This document shows positions 8,097 to 16,424 of a stretch of 64,000 bases of DNA, piece after piece (the first letter of the stretch is position 1; every line of letters begins with the position of its first letter). A program made the translations under genes and the position numbers. Under the pieces are notes generated by a model. That model searched no databases. It worked only from the letters and a program-made list of their open reading frames with translations, and had not been told where the DNA came from. Origin of the DNA: Flavobacterium hydatis (lineage in GTDB: Bacteria > Bacteroidota > Bacteroidia > Flavobacteriales > Flavobacteriaceae). Location of the stretch: the NCBI RefSeq assembly GCF_000737695.1, contig NZ_JPRM01000013.1, forward strand, positions 1-64,000, read 5' to 3'.

Positions 8097-9083
8097 TTAG
8101 TTTTTAATGATCTCGCCTAAGGCATAAGTATCACCTAGTTTGAAGACATTTGTACCTTTTTGTAGTGAAACTTTTCTAAGTGTTATGGTGTGTTTATAAC
8201 CTGTCCCAAAAGTTGTAGTTGCAACTTCTATAATACCGCTTTCTCCAGCAACACCATTTATACCTGCCCATGTGTCGACTATAGAAGGATTGGCAGGAGG
8301 AATAGCATTACAGAAATAATCCGGTGTTAAAACACCGCCTTTATAAGTACGATATATTACTTTATTTGTTGTGTCATTGATTAATCCAGTTCTCGGTGCA
8401 TCAGGAGCTGTGACTACATTTACGATTAAGGTTGGGTCGATATTATCGATTGTAATTGATTCTGAAGTGCCAGTATTAAAATTGTATACTCGTTTTGAAT
8501 CCAGACATTGCCCTGCGTTAGCTGCTAGGAAAGGTGTAGCTAAAGTAGCAGGACTTACAGGAACTGTATAAGTTCCAAATGAAAAGGATTCGTAAGTTTG
8601 AGGTCCACTAGGTTTATCAAATGTAATATTTCTGAAAATGATACTATAGTTGTATGCTTTTATACGTGTACTATTATTGGTTTCATTAGGGACTATATCA
8701 GGAGTTGTGAGAACACTGATTAAACCAGATGTTGCTATCCATTCTTCAATTACAGTAGGAGTTGCAGGAGGGATAACGGCACAAATATCATTTTGCTCAA
8801 TTTTTCCATTATAGGCGCGATAAATAACGCGTTTAGTAGTAAGGTCAATGTCGTAAAATTGTGGTACTGTATTAGGTTGGCCATTAAAAATGTTTTTAGG
8901 CACGTAGAGTAATAATGATTCTTTTTCTTTTAGTTTAAAAAGTAGAGTGTTTAAAACTGTGTCATCAGTAGGGCAATTAAATGTTGTGGTATCTTGAAAA
9001 TTAATGATGTCAACCGATAAATCTCCATCATCACAACCGTTTAATAGAAAGGCAAATAATAATATGCTTGCAATTTTTTTCAT
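8097..9083 (-). CDS. Lipoprotein with an internal duplication
   Basis: A 328-residue protein with a lipobox (LLNGC, Cys at about residue 17), so probably lipid-anchored. It contains two homologous halves. VIYRAYNGKIEQNDIC followed by AVIPPATPTVIEEW in the first half matches VIYRTYKGGVLTPDYFC followed by NAIPPANPSIVDTW in the second. Each repeat starts with a Cys-bearing strand and ends in a beta-rich region. No enzyme motif is visible. It is a single-gene unit with its own TAnnTTTG box at 9101-9108. The family is unknown to me; a cell-surface or periplasmic role is only inferred. Confidence 0.8.
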   Translation of the reverse strand: MKKIASILLFAFLLNGCDDGDLSVDIINFQDTTTFNCPTDDTVLNTLLFKLKEKESLLLYVPKNIFNGQPNTVPQFYDIDLTTKRVIYRAYNGKIEQNDICAVIPPATPTVIEEWIATSGLISVLTTPDIVPNETNNSTRIKAYNYSIIFRNITFDKPSGPQTYESFSFGTYTVPVSPATLATPFLAANAGQCLDSKRVYNFNTGTSESITIDNIDPTLIVNVVTAPDAPRTGLINDTTNKVIYRTYKGGVLTPDYFCNAIPPANPSIVDTWAGINGVAGESGIIEVATTTFGTGYKHTITLRKVSLQKGTNVFKLGDTYALGEIIKN

Positions 9084-9100
9084 TATGTTTTTATTTGGGT

Positions 9101-9108
9101 CAAAAATA
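9101..9108 (-). promoter_or_regulatory. TAnnTTTG box before the duplicated lipoprotein
   Basis: On the minus strand this reads TATTTTTG, 18 bp before the ATG at 9083. Confidence 0.45.
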
Positions 9109-9156
9109 GTGAAAAAATTGATAATTGATATTTAAGAATAGACAATTGATATTTCA

Positions 9157-9164
9157 TAACTTTG
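9157..9164 (+). promoter_or_regulatory. TAnnTTTG box abutting the cysteine desulfurase start
   Basis: TAACTTTG ends five bases before the ATG at 9170. Transcription starting about five bases past the box would give a leaderless or almost leaderless mRNA. It also argues against the upstream in-frame start at 9125. Confidence 0.5.
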
Positions 9165-9169
9165 CCACA

Positions 9170-10300
9170 ATGAAAAAAGTATACCTCGATAACGCCTCAA
9201 CAACTGCCATACGTCCAGAAGTCATTCAGGAAATGACCAGAGTAATGACAGAAGATTATGGAAATGCATCATCGCCACACAGCTTTGGGCGAAATGCTAA
9301 GACAATTTTAGAACTTTCAAGAAAGAGTATTGCTAAACAATTTAATTGTTCGGCACAAGAGATTATTTTTACTTCTGGTGGTACCGAAGCTAATAATTGG
9401 ATACTCCGTTCGGCTGTAAAAGATTTAAAAGTTGAGCGTATTATTACTACCAAAATCGAACATCATGCTGTTTTGCATACCGTTTTGGTATTAGAATCAG
9501 AATATAATATTCAGGTTGATTATGTAAACATTAATCCTGATGGATCTATAGATTTAACTCATTTATCGAATTTACTCTCGGATGAGAAGAAAACATTGGT
9601 GAGTTTAATGCATGTAAATAACGAAACAGGGACTGTTTTAGACCTAGAGAGAGTAAGTGTTATATGTAAGCAATACGGAGTATTATTTCATTCGGATACA
9701 GTGCAATCTGTAGGTAAGGCTAAAATTGATTTACAAAGTGAATTATTGGATTTTATTGTAGCAAGTGCACATAAGTTTCATGGGCCTAAAGGAATTGGTT
9801 TTGCTTTTGTTCGAAAAAATTCGGGATTGCAACCATTGCTTTTTGGAGGAGAACAAGAAAAAGGTTTACGAGCAGGGACTGAAGCTGTACATCAGATTGC
9901 TGGAATGGCAAAAGCGTTGACACTTTCGTATGAAAACTTAGAAGTTGAAAAAGAATATGTTTTGGGATTAAAAACATATTTAATCAATCAATTAGAAAAA
10001 GAACTGTCAGGTTTTAGAATTAACGGGAAGCAAGATGATTTTTATACAATCTTAAATATAATACTGCCTTTTTCGGCAGATAAAACGGCAATGTTGTTGT
10101 TTAATCTCGATATGAGGGGAATTGCTGTTTCTAGAGGAAGCGCTTGCCAATCTGGAAGTATTAGGCCATCGCATGTTTTAAAAGAAATGCTTTCTGAAGA
10201 TGATTTAAAACTTCCGAATTTGCGAATTTCTTTAAGTCATTATAATACCAAGGAAGATATCGATTGGTTAATTGAAAGTTTGAAACTAATTGATAATTAA
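9170..10300 (+). CDS. Cysteine desulfurase, IscS/NifS type
   Basis: About 376 residues from ATG 9170, where the conserved MKKVYLDNASTT begins. An upstream in-frame start at 9125 would overlap the promoter box. PLP binds Lys202 in SAHKFHGPKGIG, with His99 of IEHHAVLH stacking on the cofactor. The persulfide cysteine is Cys326 in GSACQSGS. It releases sulfur from cysteine for Fe-S clusters or tRNA thiolation. No IscU, IscR or MnmA gene is adjacent, so the acceptor is not indicated. Length and motifs are intact. Confidence 0.9.
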   Translation: MKKVYLDNASTTAIRPEVIQEMTRVMTEDYGNASSPHSFGRNAKTILELSRKSIAKQFNCSAQEIIFTSGGTEANNWILRSAVKDLKVERIITTKIEHHAVLHTVLVLESEYNIQVDYVNINPDGSIDLTHLSNLLSDEKKTLVSLMHVNNETGTVLDLERVSVICKQYGVLFHSDTVQSVGKAKIDLQSELLDFIVASAHKFHGPKGIGFAFVRKNSGLQPLLFGGEQEKGLRAGTEAVHQIAGMAKALTLSYENLEVEKEYVLGLKTYLINQLEKELSGFRINGKQDDFYTILNIILPFSADKTAMLLFNLDMRGIAVSRGSACQSGSIRPSHVLKEMLSEDDLKLPNLRISLSHYNTKEDIDWLIESLKLIDN

Positions 10301-10322
10301 CAATCGTTAATTATCAATTAGT
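10285..10322 (+). terminator. 17-bp perfect palindrome after the cysteine desulfurase
   Basis: Arms ACTAATTGATAATTAAC (10285-10301) and its complement (10306-10322) with a 4-base loop. It covers the stop codon and lies between convergent genes. No T-run follows. The TTGATAATT motif recurs near 9120 and 62640. Confidence 0.55.
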
Positions 10323-10328
10323 TCTAAA

Positions 10329-10901
10329 TTACTTACGGATTACCTTTACTTGAGAATCACTTGTAAGTTTTATAATTGTAGATGGTTTTCCTGCTACTTT
10401 GTCGTGATATAAATTTACTACATAATCAACACCTTTAATAATTTCAGGATTAATATCCTTGAATGCTATTGGAGTAGGTTGTCCAGAAATATTAGCCGAA
10501 GTTGATACCAATGGCTTTTTCATTCGCTCTAAAAGTTTAAAACAAAAAGGCTCTTTTACTATTCTAATTCCTAAAGAATTATCTGGTGCGATAATATTAG
10601 GAGCTACATTTCGTGGTTTATCTAAGATAATTGTTGTTGGTTTTTCGGATAAATCTATGATTTGCCAAGCAACTTCAGGAATATCTTTAAATACATTATA
10701 CATCATTTTCTCGCCATTCATTAGGCAAATCATGCTTTGAGTTTCTGCTCTTTGCTTTAATTTATATATTTTGGCAACAGCTTCAGGATTTGTAGCATCA
10801 CAACCAATTCCCCAAACAGTATCGGTTGGGTAAAGTATAATTCCGCCATTTTTAATGACTTCGTATGCGTTGAGAATTTCGGTGTTTAAGTCTTGACTCA
10901 T
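10329..10901 (-). CDS. Threonylcarbamoyl-AMP synthase (Sua5/YrdC)
   Basis: A 190-residue Sua5/YciO/YrdC domain protein. It makes threonylcarbamoyl-adenylate from threonine, bicarbonate and ATP, the first step of t6A tRNA modification. Visible motifs are the KxR-like GGIILYPTDTVWGIGCDA near residues 18-35 and STSANISGQP near residue 136. It is the short YrdC form without the extra Sua5 C-terminal domain. It stands alone on the minus strand after the glycan-region aminotransferase, 51 bp away. Confidence 0.88.
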   Translation of the reverse strand: MSQDLNTEILNAYEVIKNGGIILYPTDTVWGIGCDATNPEAVAKIYKLKQRAETQSMICLMNGEKMMYNVFKDIPEVAWQIIDLSEKPTTIILDKPRNVAPNIIAPDNSLGIRIVKEPFCFKLLERMKKPLVSTSANISGQPTPIAFKDINPEIIKGVDYVVNLYHDKVAGKPSTIIKLTSDSQVKVIRK

Positions 10902-10952
10902 AAGTTTGAATTTAAATGAGAAATATTTTTAAATAATAACAGTAAACTGATA

Positions 10953-12029
10953 TTACGATGTTAGTTTGTTTATAATTTGAACAATTTTCTCTAAATCTTC
11001 AGGAGTAAGTCCTACGTAAAGCGGTAAACATACTATTCGTGATGCGATAGATTCAGATATAGGCATTACATCACCTTTTGTGTAATCGATGGTGTTTAGC
11101 GATGGATAGAAATAACGTCTAGGAACTATATTTTCTTTTTGTAATTCTTCTTGAACTCTTAATAATGTAGTTTCAGAATCAAACAATAAAGGATAATAGC
11201 TATGATTCCAGGCAGTGTTTTCTCTAATTTTTATGCTCTTTAAGTTGCTGAAATTTAGATTTTCATTGTAAAAATCAGTTACTTTTTTTCTTTCAGAAAT
11301 AATGTGTTCCATATATGGGAAAATTGCTAATCCCATAGCTGATTGTAATTCAGATATTTTAGCATTTATTCCGAGTCCATGAAAAGCAAGAGGACCATTA
11401 TGTCCAAAATTGTGACTGTAAAATAATTGATGCTGTGTTTCATCATCATTACAGAACATGGCTCCACCTTCTCCTGTATGGAATAATTTAGTAGCATGAA
11501 AACTACAAGTGCTTACATCTCCAAAATTAAAGATAGATTGGTTGTTGTATGTAACGCCAAAACAATGTGCAGCATCATAAATAACTTTAAGATTGTGTTT
11601 TTTTGCAATAGCTTCTATGATATTTACATGACATGGATTCCCGAAAACATGAGTTGCTAATATTGCAGTTGTTCTAGGAGTTATTGCAGCTTCAATCTTA
11701 GTTTCATCTATTGTTAAATATTCAGGATGAATGTCTACAAAAACAGGAGTACAATTTTCCCACACAATTGCAGCCGAAGTGGCAACATATGAAAAAGGGG
11801 TTGTTATTATTTCACCTCCTTTACCAAATAACTTTAATGCAATTTGTATTGGGATTGTACCGTTATTAGTAATTGTTAGGTTAGAAACACTAAGATAATC
11901 TTTAAGTTTTTGTTCTAGTTCTAATGTCAGTTCACCGCGGTTTGTGAGCCAAGCTTTATCCCACGCACGTTTTACATAAGAATTGTATTCTTCTTGTGGA
12001 GGTAAAAAAGTTTTGGTTACAGGAATCAT
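10953..12029 (-). CDS. DegT/DnrJ/EryC1 sugar aminotransferase, VioA-like
   Basis: A 358-residue PLP aminotransferase. The N-terminal MIPVTKTFLPP and TNRGELTLELEQ segments are typical of nucleotide-sugar aminotransferases, and the PLP lysine is in SFHATKLFHTGEGGA near residue 180. It probably transfers an amino group from glutamate to a 4-keto-6-deoxy sugar nucleotide, as VioA and WecE do, giving an amine that can be N-acylated. The gene is divergent from the acyl-carrier-protein operon across a 256-bp spacer. This supports a role as acceptor producer for that pathway; the exact sugar is not shown by the sequence. Confidence 0.85.
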   Translation of the reverse strand: MIPVTKTFLPPQEEYNSYVKRAWDKAWLTNRGELTLELEQKLKDYLSVSNLTITNNGTIPIQIALKLFGKGGEIITTPFSYVATSAAIVWENCTPVFVDIHPEYLTIDETKIEAAITPRTTAILATHVFGNPCHVNIIEAIAKKHNLKVIYDAAHCFGVTYNNQSIFNFGDVSTCSFHATKLFHTGEGGAMFCNDDETQHQLFYSHNFGHNGPLAFHGLGINAKISELQSAMGLAIFPYMEHIISERKKVTDFYNENLNFSNLKSIKIRENTAWNHSYYPLLFDSETTLLRVQEELQKENIVPRRYFYPSLNTIDYTKGDVMPISESIASRIVCLPLYVGLTPEDLEKIVQIINKLTS

Positions 12030-12079
12030 TTAATTATGGATTTAGTGAGTTTAATTAACCGTTAAGGGTAAACTATTGT

Positions 12080-12087
12080 TATATTTG
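12080..12087 (+). promoter_or_regulatory. TAnnTTTG box before the acyl operon
   Basis: TATATTTG lies 198 bp before the acyl-carrier-protein ATG, so the operon may have a long leader of about 195 bases. Confidence 0.45.
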
Positions 12088-12154
12088 CGGGGTAAAAATA
12101 GGAAAAGAAACCTAATTTATTAGTATAAGTCAATATTATAAAAGAAGAAGAAAT

Positions 12155-12197
12155 ATTCTTAAAGTCAGACTTGTTTGAACAACAATATTTTAAGAAT
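12155..12197 (+). other. Possible hairpin in the acyl-operon leader
   Basis: ATTCTTAAA (12155-12163) can pair with TTTAAGAAT (12189-12197), and flanking A/G-rich and T/C-rich tracts can extend the stem. It lies in the long untranslated leader. There is no match to a riboswitch I know, and the pairing is short. Confidence 0.3.
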
Positions 12198-12285
12198 GGT
12201 TTTTCTTGTACAATCAGGAACATTTTTTATAGACTTATTACAGAATTTAAATACATAATAAACCCAAAATAAAATTAAGAATACT

Positions 12286-12516
12286 ATGGAAATCAACACT
12301 TTTTTGCAAAATTTTGCAGACATTTTAGATGATACAGATGCAACATTAATAAAACAAGAAACTGTTTTTAGAGATTTAGAAGAATGGGATTCATTAACAG
12401 CTTTATCATTAATTGCTATGGCAGATGAAGAATATTCAGTAAAATTAACTGGAGATGATATTAAATCTTCAAATACATTAAACGATATCTTCGAAATAAT
12501 AAAAAATAAAGGGTAA
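12286..12516 (+). CDS. Acyl carrier protein, pathway-specific
   Basis: A 76-residue acyl carrier protein. Ser36 in EWDSLTAL is the phosphopantetheine attachment site. The surroundings differ from the housekeeping form, which usually has DSLDTVEL, so this is probably a dedicated carrier. It is the first gene of a tight operon with two ketosynthases, a Rieske oxygenase, a reductase and a NeuD-like acyltransferase. The next gene starts five bases after its stop. It would hold the growing short acyl chain; loading by malonyl transferase and phosphopantetheinyl transferase must come from elsewhere. Confidence 0.9.
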   Translation: MEINTFLQNFADILDDTDATLIKQETVFRDLEEWDSLTALSLIAMADEEYSVKLTGDDIKSSNTLNDIFEIIKNKG

Positions 12517-12521
12517 TTGAA

Positions 12522-13577
12522 ATGGCTACTTTTTCAGTAAATAATATTGCAATAAAAGGTATTTCATGTTGCGTTCCTAAAAATACAGAACGCAATATTG
12601 ATTTAGATCTATTGACACAAGAAGAAATTCAGAAATTCATTGATGCAACAGGCGTTGAAGAGCGACGTATTGCAACCAAGGAGATTTGTACTTCTGATTT
12701 GTGTTGTGAAGCTGCTGAAAAATTAATCAAAGATTTAAATTGGCAGAAAGAAGGAATAGAAATTTTAGTTTTTGTTTCGCAAACTGCCGATTATATTTTA
12801 CCCGTTTCTGCGGCTATACTTCAGGACAGATTAGGATTATCGACAAATTGTATTGCTTTTGATGTGCCATTAGGATGTTCAGGCTACGTTTACGGTATGT
12901 CGATAATTGCTAGTATGATGAATTCAACCGGAATCAAAAAAGGATTGCTTTTGGCTGGAGATACTAGTAGCAAATTACTTTCGAAAACAGATAAAAGTAC
13001 CGTTCCGCTTTTTGGAGATGGAGGTAGTGCAACAGCATTTGAACTTGATGAAAAAGCAGAACGTTTGCTTTTTGATTTAGGTACAGATGGTTCAGGTTAT
13101 AAAACGATAATCGTAAATGATGGAGGTTCTAGAAACAGAACAAATTCTGATTCCTTAACCTATCATACTATTTCGCCAGGAATCGAAAGAAATGCTTGTC
13201 AGCTAATTTTAGACGGAATGGATGTTTTTAGTTTTGGGATCTCACAAGCTCCTAAGACCGTAAATAAACTTATCGAAAAATTTGAAATCGATAAAGATGC
13301 TATAAATCATTTTGTATTTCATCAGGCAAATTTGATGATGAACAAAATGATTGTTAAAAAACTAAAACTACCCGTAGAGAAAGTTCCGTATTCTTTAAAA
13401 GAATTTGGTAACACATCATCTACAACAATTCCTTTAACAATAGTAACGGAATTAAAAGATAGCCTTACCAATACTACTCAGGATTTAATTCTATGCGGAT
13501 TTGGAGTTGGTTTATCTTGGGGAACAGCCAAAGTAAAATTGGATAATGTTGTGATTTCAGATTTAATAGAAATATGA
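12522..13577 (+). CDS. Ketoacyl-ACP synthase III family, copy 1
   Basis: A 351-residue FabH-like thiolase-fold enzyme with the full catalytic triad: Cys119 (PLGCSGYVYG), His267 (FHQAN) and Asn297 (FGNTSS). It should condense a short acyl starter with malonyl-ACP. It overlaps the Rieske gene by four bases (ATGA) and follows the acyl carrier protein gene by five, so the products are made together. A second, diverged copy lies two genes downstream. The housekeeping FabH is usually beside plsX or rpmF, which are not here, so a specialised role is inferred. Chain length is not predictable from the sequence. Confidence 0.9.
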   Translation: MATFSVNNIAIKGISCCVPKNTERNIDLDLLTQEEIQKFIDATGVEERRIATKEICTSDLCCEAAEKLIKDLNWQKEGIEILVFVSQTADYILPVSAAILQDRLGLSTNCIAFDVPLGCSGYVYGMSIIASMMNSTGIKKGLLLAGDTSSKLLSKTDKSTVPLFGDGGSATAFELDEKAERLLFDLGTDGSGYKTIIVNDGGSRNRTNSDSLTYHTISPGIERNACQLILDGMDVFSFGISQAPKTVNKLIEKFEIDKDAINHFVFHQANLMMNKMIVKKLKLPVEKVPYSLKEFGNTSSTTIPLTIVTELKDSLTNTTQDLILCGFGVGLSWGTAKVKLDNVVISDLIEI

Positions 13578-14662
13578 TCAAAAATTTAAATTACATAGAC
13601 GAAGCGGTTTATCAAAAAGAGAAAGATTTGTTTTTTGATGAATCTTGGATATTAGTTGCTCATAAAAATGAATTATTAAACAATAATGATTTTGTAACTT
13701 TTGAGTACTATGGAGATAAAATTTTTGTCCAAAACTTTAATGGTACAATAAAGTCTTTTCAAAATGTGTGTTTGCACAGATTTAATACAATACATCAGGA
13801 ACCTTATGGAAATAGAGTTTCTTCTTGCTTATACCATAACTGGACGTATGGCAAAAAAGGTAATGTAGTAGGACTCATGTGTCGAAACTCATTTGAGAAA
13901 GATGATATAAACGAATTAAGACTTAAAGAATACGAAGTTGGTTATTGCGGAGATTTTATTTTTATAAAATTAAATAATCAGCTAGATAAAAATTTAGAGC
14001 AGTATTTAGGAAACATATTTACTCCGCTAGAAGATATAAGTAAACATTTTGGTTCTAAAACAATCGATTATACAATTGAACATAATGTAAATTGGAAACT
14101 TTTGGTCGAAAATGTTTTGGAGTGTTACCATTGTACTTCAGTACATGAAAATTCATTTGCAAAAATGGGATTTGGTTCCGTTTCTCCAGAAAAGTTTGAT
14201 TTTTATGATGCACATAGCTGGTGCGAATTCCCTAAAGGAGAAAGCGCAAAACAGAGTAAAATTATAGAAAAGTCATTATCAAGCAGAACGTTTAAACCGC
14301 AAGGATATTTACATTTTTATATTTATCCTAATGCATTTATAAGTTCGGTAGAAGGAAAAGGGTTTTATTTTGGTTTTATGCTTCCAGAATCCCCTTCAAA
14401 AACAAATTTAAGAGTGCGTTATTTTGCTCCTAAATTTGATAAAGAGCTAAGCGAGTCAGAGCAAAATATTATTGATTTTATTAATAATAGTTCCAATGAA
14501 TCCTTAGATTTAGTTTTAAATGAAGATAAAAAGATCATTGAAAATATTCAGTCGAATTTAGTAAAATTTAAAGACAGCTCACCAATATTTGGCGATGAAG
14601 AATTTAGAATTTTAAAGTTTTACGAGTACTTTAATGGTAAAAAAGAATTAAAAGATATATAA
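13574..14662 (+). CDS. Rieske-type oxygenase, alpha-subunit-like
   Basis: A 362-residue Rieske non-heme iron oxygenase. The [2Fe-2S] ligands are Cys66 and His68 (CLHRF) with Cys85 and His88 (CLYHNW). The mononuclear iron site has Glu183-x2-His186-x4-His191 (LECYHCTSVH), with a likely Asp in LNEDKKIIE near residue 289. The layout resembles the carnitine/betaine and choline monooxygenase branch. It would hydroxylate or otherwise oxidise a substrate using O2 and electrons from a reductase not encoded here. Position between a ketosynthase and a reductase suggests the acyl chain or the amino sugar as substrate, which is inference. Confidence 0.88.
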   Translation: MIKNLNYIDEAVYQKEKDLFFDESWILVAHKNELLNNNDFVTFEYYGDKIFVQNFNGTIKSFQNVCLHRFNTIHQEPYGNRVSSCLYHNWTYGKKGNVVGLMCRNSFEKDDINELRLKEYEVGYCGDFIFIKLNNQLDKNLEQYLGNIFTPLEDISKHFGSKTIDYTIEHNVNWKLLVENVLECYHCTSVHENSFAKMGFGSVSPEKFDFYDAHSWCEFPKGESAKQSKIIEKSLSSRTFKPQGYLHFYIYPNAFISSVEGKGFYFGFMLPESPSKTNLRVRYFAPKFDKELSESEQNIIDFINNSSNESLDLVLNEDKKIIENIQSNLVKFKDSSPIFGDEEFRILKFYEYFNGKKELKDI

Positions 14663-15405
14663 TGAATCCATTTGATTTATCAGGAAAAAAAATAATAGTA
14701 ACCGGAGCATCTTCGGGAATTGGTTATGAAACTTGTTTAGCAATAAAAAGACAAGGAGGAACTTTTATAGCCATAGCAAGACGTAAAGATTTTCTCGAAA
14801 AATTAATAGAGGAATGTGGTGATGAAAACAGCTTTATAGTTGCAGATTTATCTAAAATGGAAGATATCAAAGCTATTGTAGATACCATCGAGAATATTGA
14901 TGGAATTGTACATTCGGCAGGAGTTGTAACATTAGCCCCAGTTAAATTTTATTCAGAAGAATTAATGAATGAAATGCGAGCGATAAACTTTGACTCAATT
15001 GTATATCTGGTTAATTTAATTTTTAAAAAGAAAAAAATAAATAAAGGAAGCTCAATTGTTTTAGTTTCATCGATTGCCGGTTTATTTGGCATGAAAGGAA
15101 ACGGAATTTATGCAGCAAGCAAAGGAGCGTTAATTGCAATCTCAAAAGTTTGGGCTGCAGAATTTGCTACAAGTAAAACGCGTGTAAATTGTGTTTCGCC
15201 AGGAATGGTTAAAACCGAAATAACATCTAAGTCTATTGAAGATTTATCTTTAGAAGTGATTCAGCAAGATGAAAAGAAATATCCTTTGGGTTATGGAGAT
15301 CCAATTCAGGTTGCAAATCCAATTGTTTTTTTACTATCAGATGCAAGTAGCTGGATTACGGGACAAAATATAGTTTTAGACGGAGGAAGAACATCAACGA
15401 TATAA
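14662..15405 (+). CDS. Short-chain dehydrogenase/reductase, FabG-like
   Basis: A 247-residue classical SDR. The NAD(P)-binding TGASSGIG spans residues 14-21 and the catalytic Ser-Tyr-Lys set is seen in VSSIAG and YAASK. The C-terminal WITGQNIVLDGG is typical of FabG. It would reduce a 3-ketoacyl-ACP to 3-hydroxyacyl-ACP. Its start overlaps the Rieske stop by one base and the second ketosynthase starts eight bases after its stop. FabG-like function in this pathway is inferred from context; sugar-ketone reduction is an alternative. Confidence 0.88.
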   Translation: MNPFDLSGKKIIVTGASSGIGYETCLAIKRQGGTFIAIARRKDFLEKLIEECGDENSFIVADLSKMEDIKAIVDTIENIDGIVHSAGVVTLAPVKFYSEELMNEMRAINFDSIVYLVNLIFKKKKINKGSSIVLVSSIAGLFGMKGNGIYAASKGALIAISKVWAAEFATSKTRVNCVSPGMVKTEITSKSIEDLSLEVIQQDEKKYPLGYGDPIQVANPIVFLLSDASSWITGQNIVLDGGRTSTI

Positions 15406-15413
15406 TTCTGACA

Positions 15414-16424
15414 ATGAAAGCTAATATAAAAGCCATATCGTATTATTTACCCGAAGCTATTTTATCTAATGATTTAATTAATCAGGAATTTCCAGAATGG
15501 GATATTGAAAAAATCAGTTCAAAAACAGGAATAAATTCTCGCCATATAAGTGCAAATGATGAATTTTCATCAGACATGGCTGTAAAAGCTGCTGAGAAAT
15601 TATTTGTTGAGCATAATATAGATAAATCAACTATAGATTTTTTATTGTTTTGCACCCAAAGTCCAGATTATTTCTTACCAACGACAGCCTGTATTATTCA
15701 GGAAAAATTAGGATTAAATACCACTATAGGAGCCTTAGATTTTAATTTAGGATGCTCAGGGTTTGTATATGGTTTGAGTTTAGCAAAAGGACTTATTGCT
15801 GGAGGAATGGCAAAAAATGTTTTGTTGATTACTTCAGAAACCTATTCGAAATTTATTCACCCAAAAGACAAAAGCAATAAAACTATTTTTGGAGATGCTG
15901 CAGCTGCAACGTTAATAAGTAGTGAAGAAGGATTTTGTTCTATTGGTAATTTTATTTTTGGGACTGACGGAAAAGGAGCAGAGAATCTAATTGTAAAGCA
16001 AGGAGGAATGCGTTTCCCAGTTTCAAACGATAATGAAGATATTACGGATGAGTTTGGAAATGTTCGAAATGATAAAAATTTATTCATGAACGGAACAGAA
16101 ATTTTCAATTTTACAGGAGAGTTTGTTCCAAAACTTACAGAGTCAATTTTAGAAAAATCTAATCTAACCAAAGATGATATAGATTTATTTATTTTTCATC
16201 AGGCAAATAAGTATATGCTTAATCATTTGAGAAAAAAAATCAAAATACCAGAAGAAAAATTCTTTATCTCAATGCAACATTGTGGTAATACCGTTTCATC
16301 TACAATTCCGATAGCATTGTATGAAGCTCAAAAAGAAGATAGACTAGCAAATTGTCATAATTTAATATTAGCTGGTTTTGGAGTAGGATATTCTTGGGCA
16401 GCATGTAATTTAATAATTGACTGA
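15414..16424 (+). CDS. Ketoacyl-ACP synthase III family, copy 2
   Basis: A 336-residue FabH-like enzyme with intact Cys114 (LGCSGFVYG), His262 (FHQAN) and Asn292 (CGNTVSS). It is clearly diverged from copy 1 and 15 residues shorter, so it probably accepts a different acyl primer, such as the reduced product of the first round. It sits between the reductase gene and the NeuD-like acyltransferase gene, overlapping the latter by one base. Two rounds of condensation and reduction on one carrier would give a six-carbon dihydroxy chain; that is a hypothesis. Confidence 0.9.
   Translation: MKANIKAISYYLPEAILSNDLINQEFPEWDIEKISSKTGINSRHISANDEFSSDMAVKAAEKLFVEHNIDKSTIDFLLFCTQSPDYFLPTTACIIQEKLGLNTTIGALDFNLGCSGFVYGLSLAKGLIAGGMAKNVLLITSETYSKFIHPKDKSNKTIFGDAAAATLISSEEGFCSIGNFIFGTDGKGAENLIVKQGGMRFPVSNDNEDITDEFGNVRNDKNLFMNGTEIFNFTGEFVPKLTESILEKSNLTKDDIDLFIFHQANKYMLNHLRKKIKIPEEKFFISMQHCGNTVSSTIPIALYEAQKEDRLANCHNLILAGFGVGYSWAACNLIID

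Noticed and set aside
12155-12197. A riboswitch in the long acyl-operon leader
   Set aside because: Only a short AT-rich stem is visible and no known aptamer core matches, so it is listed only as a weak hairpin.
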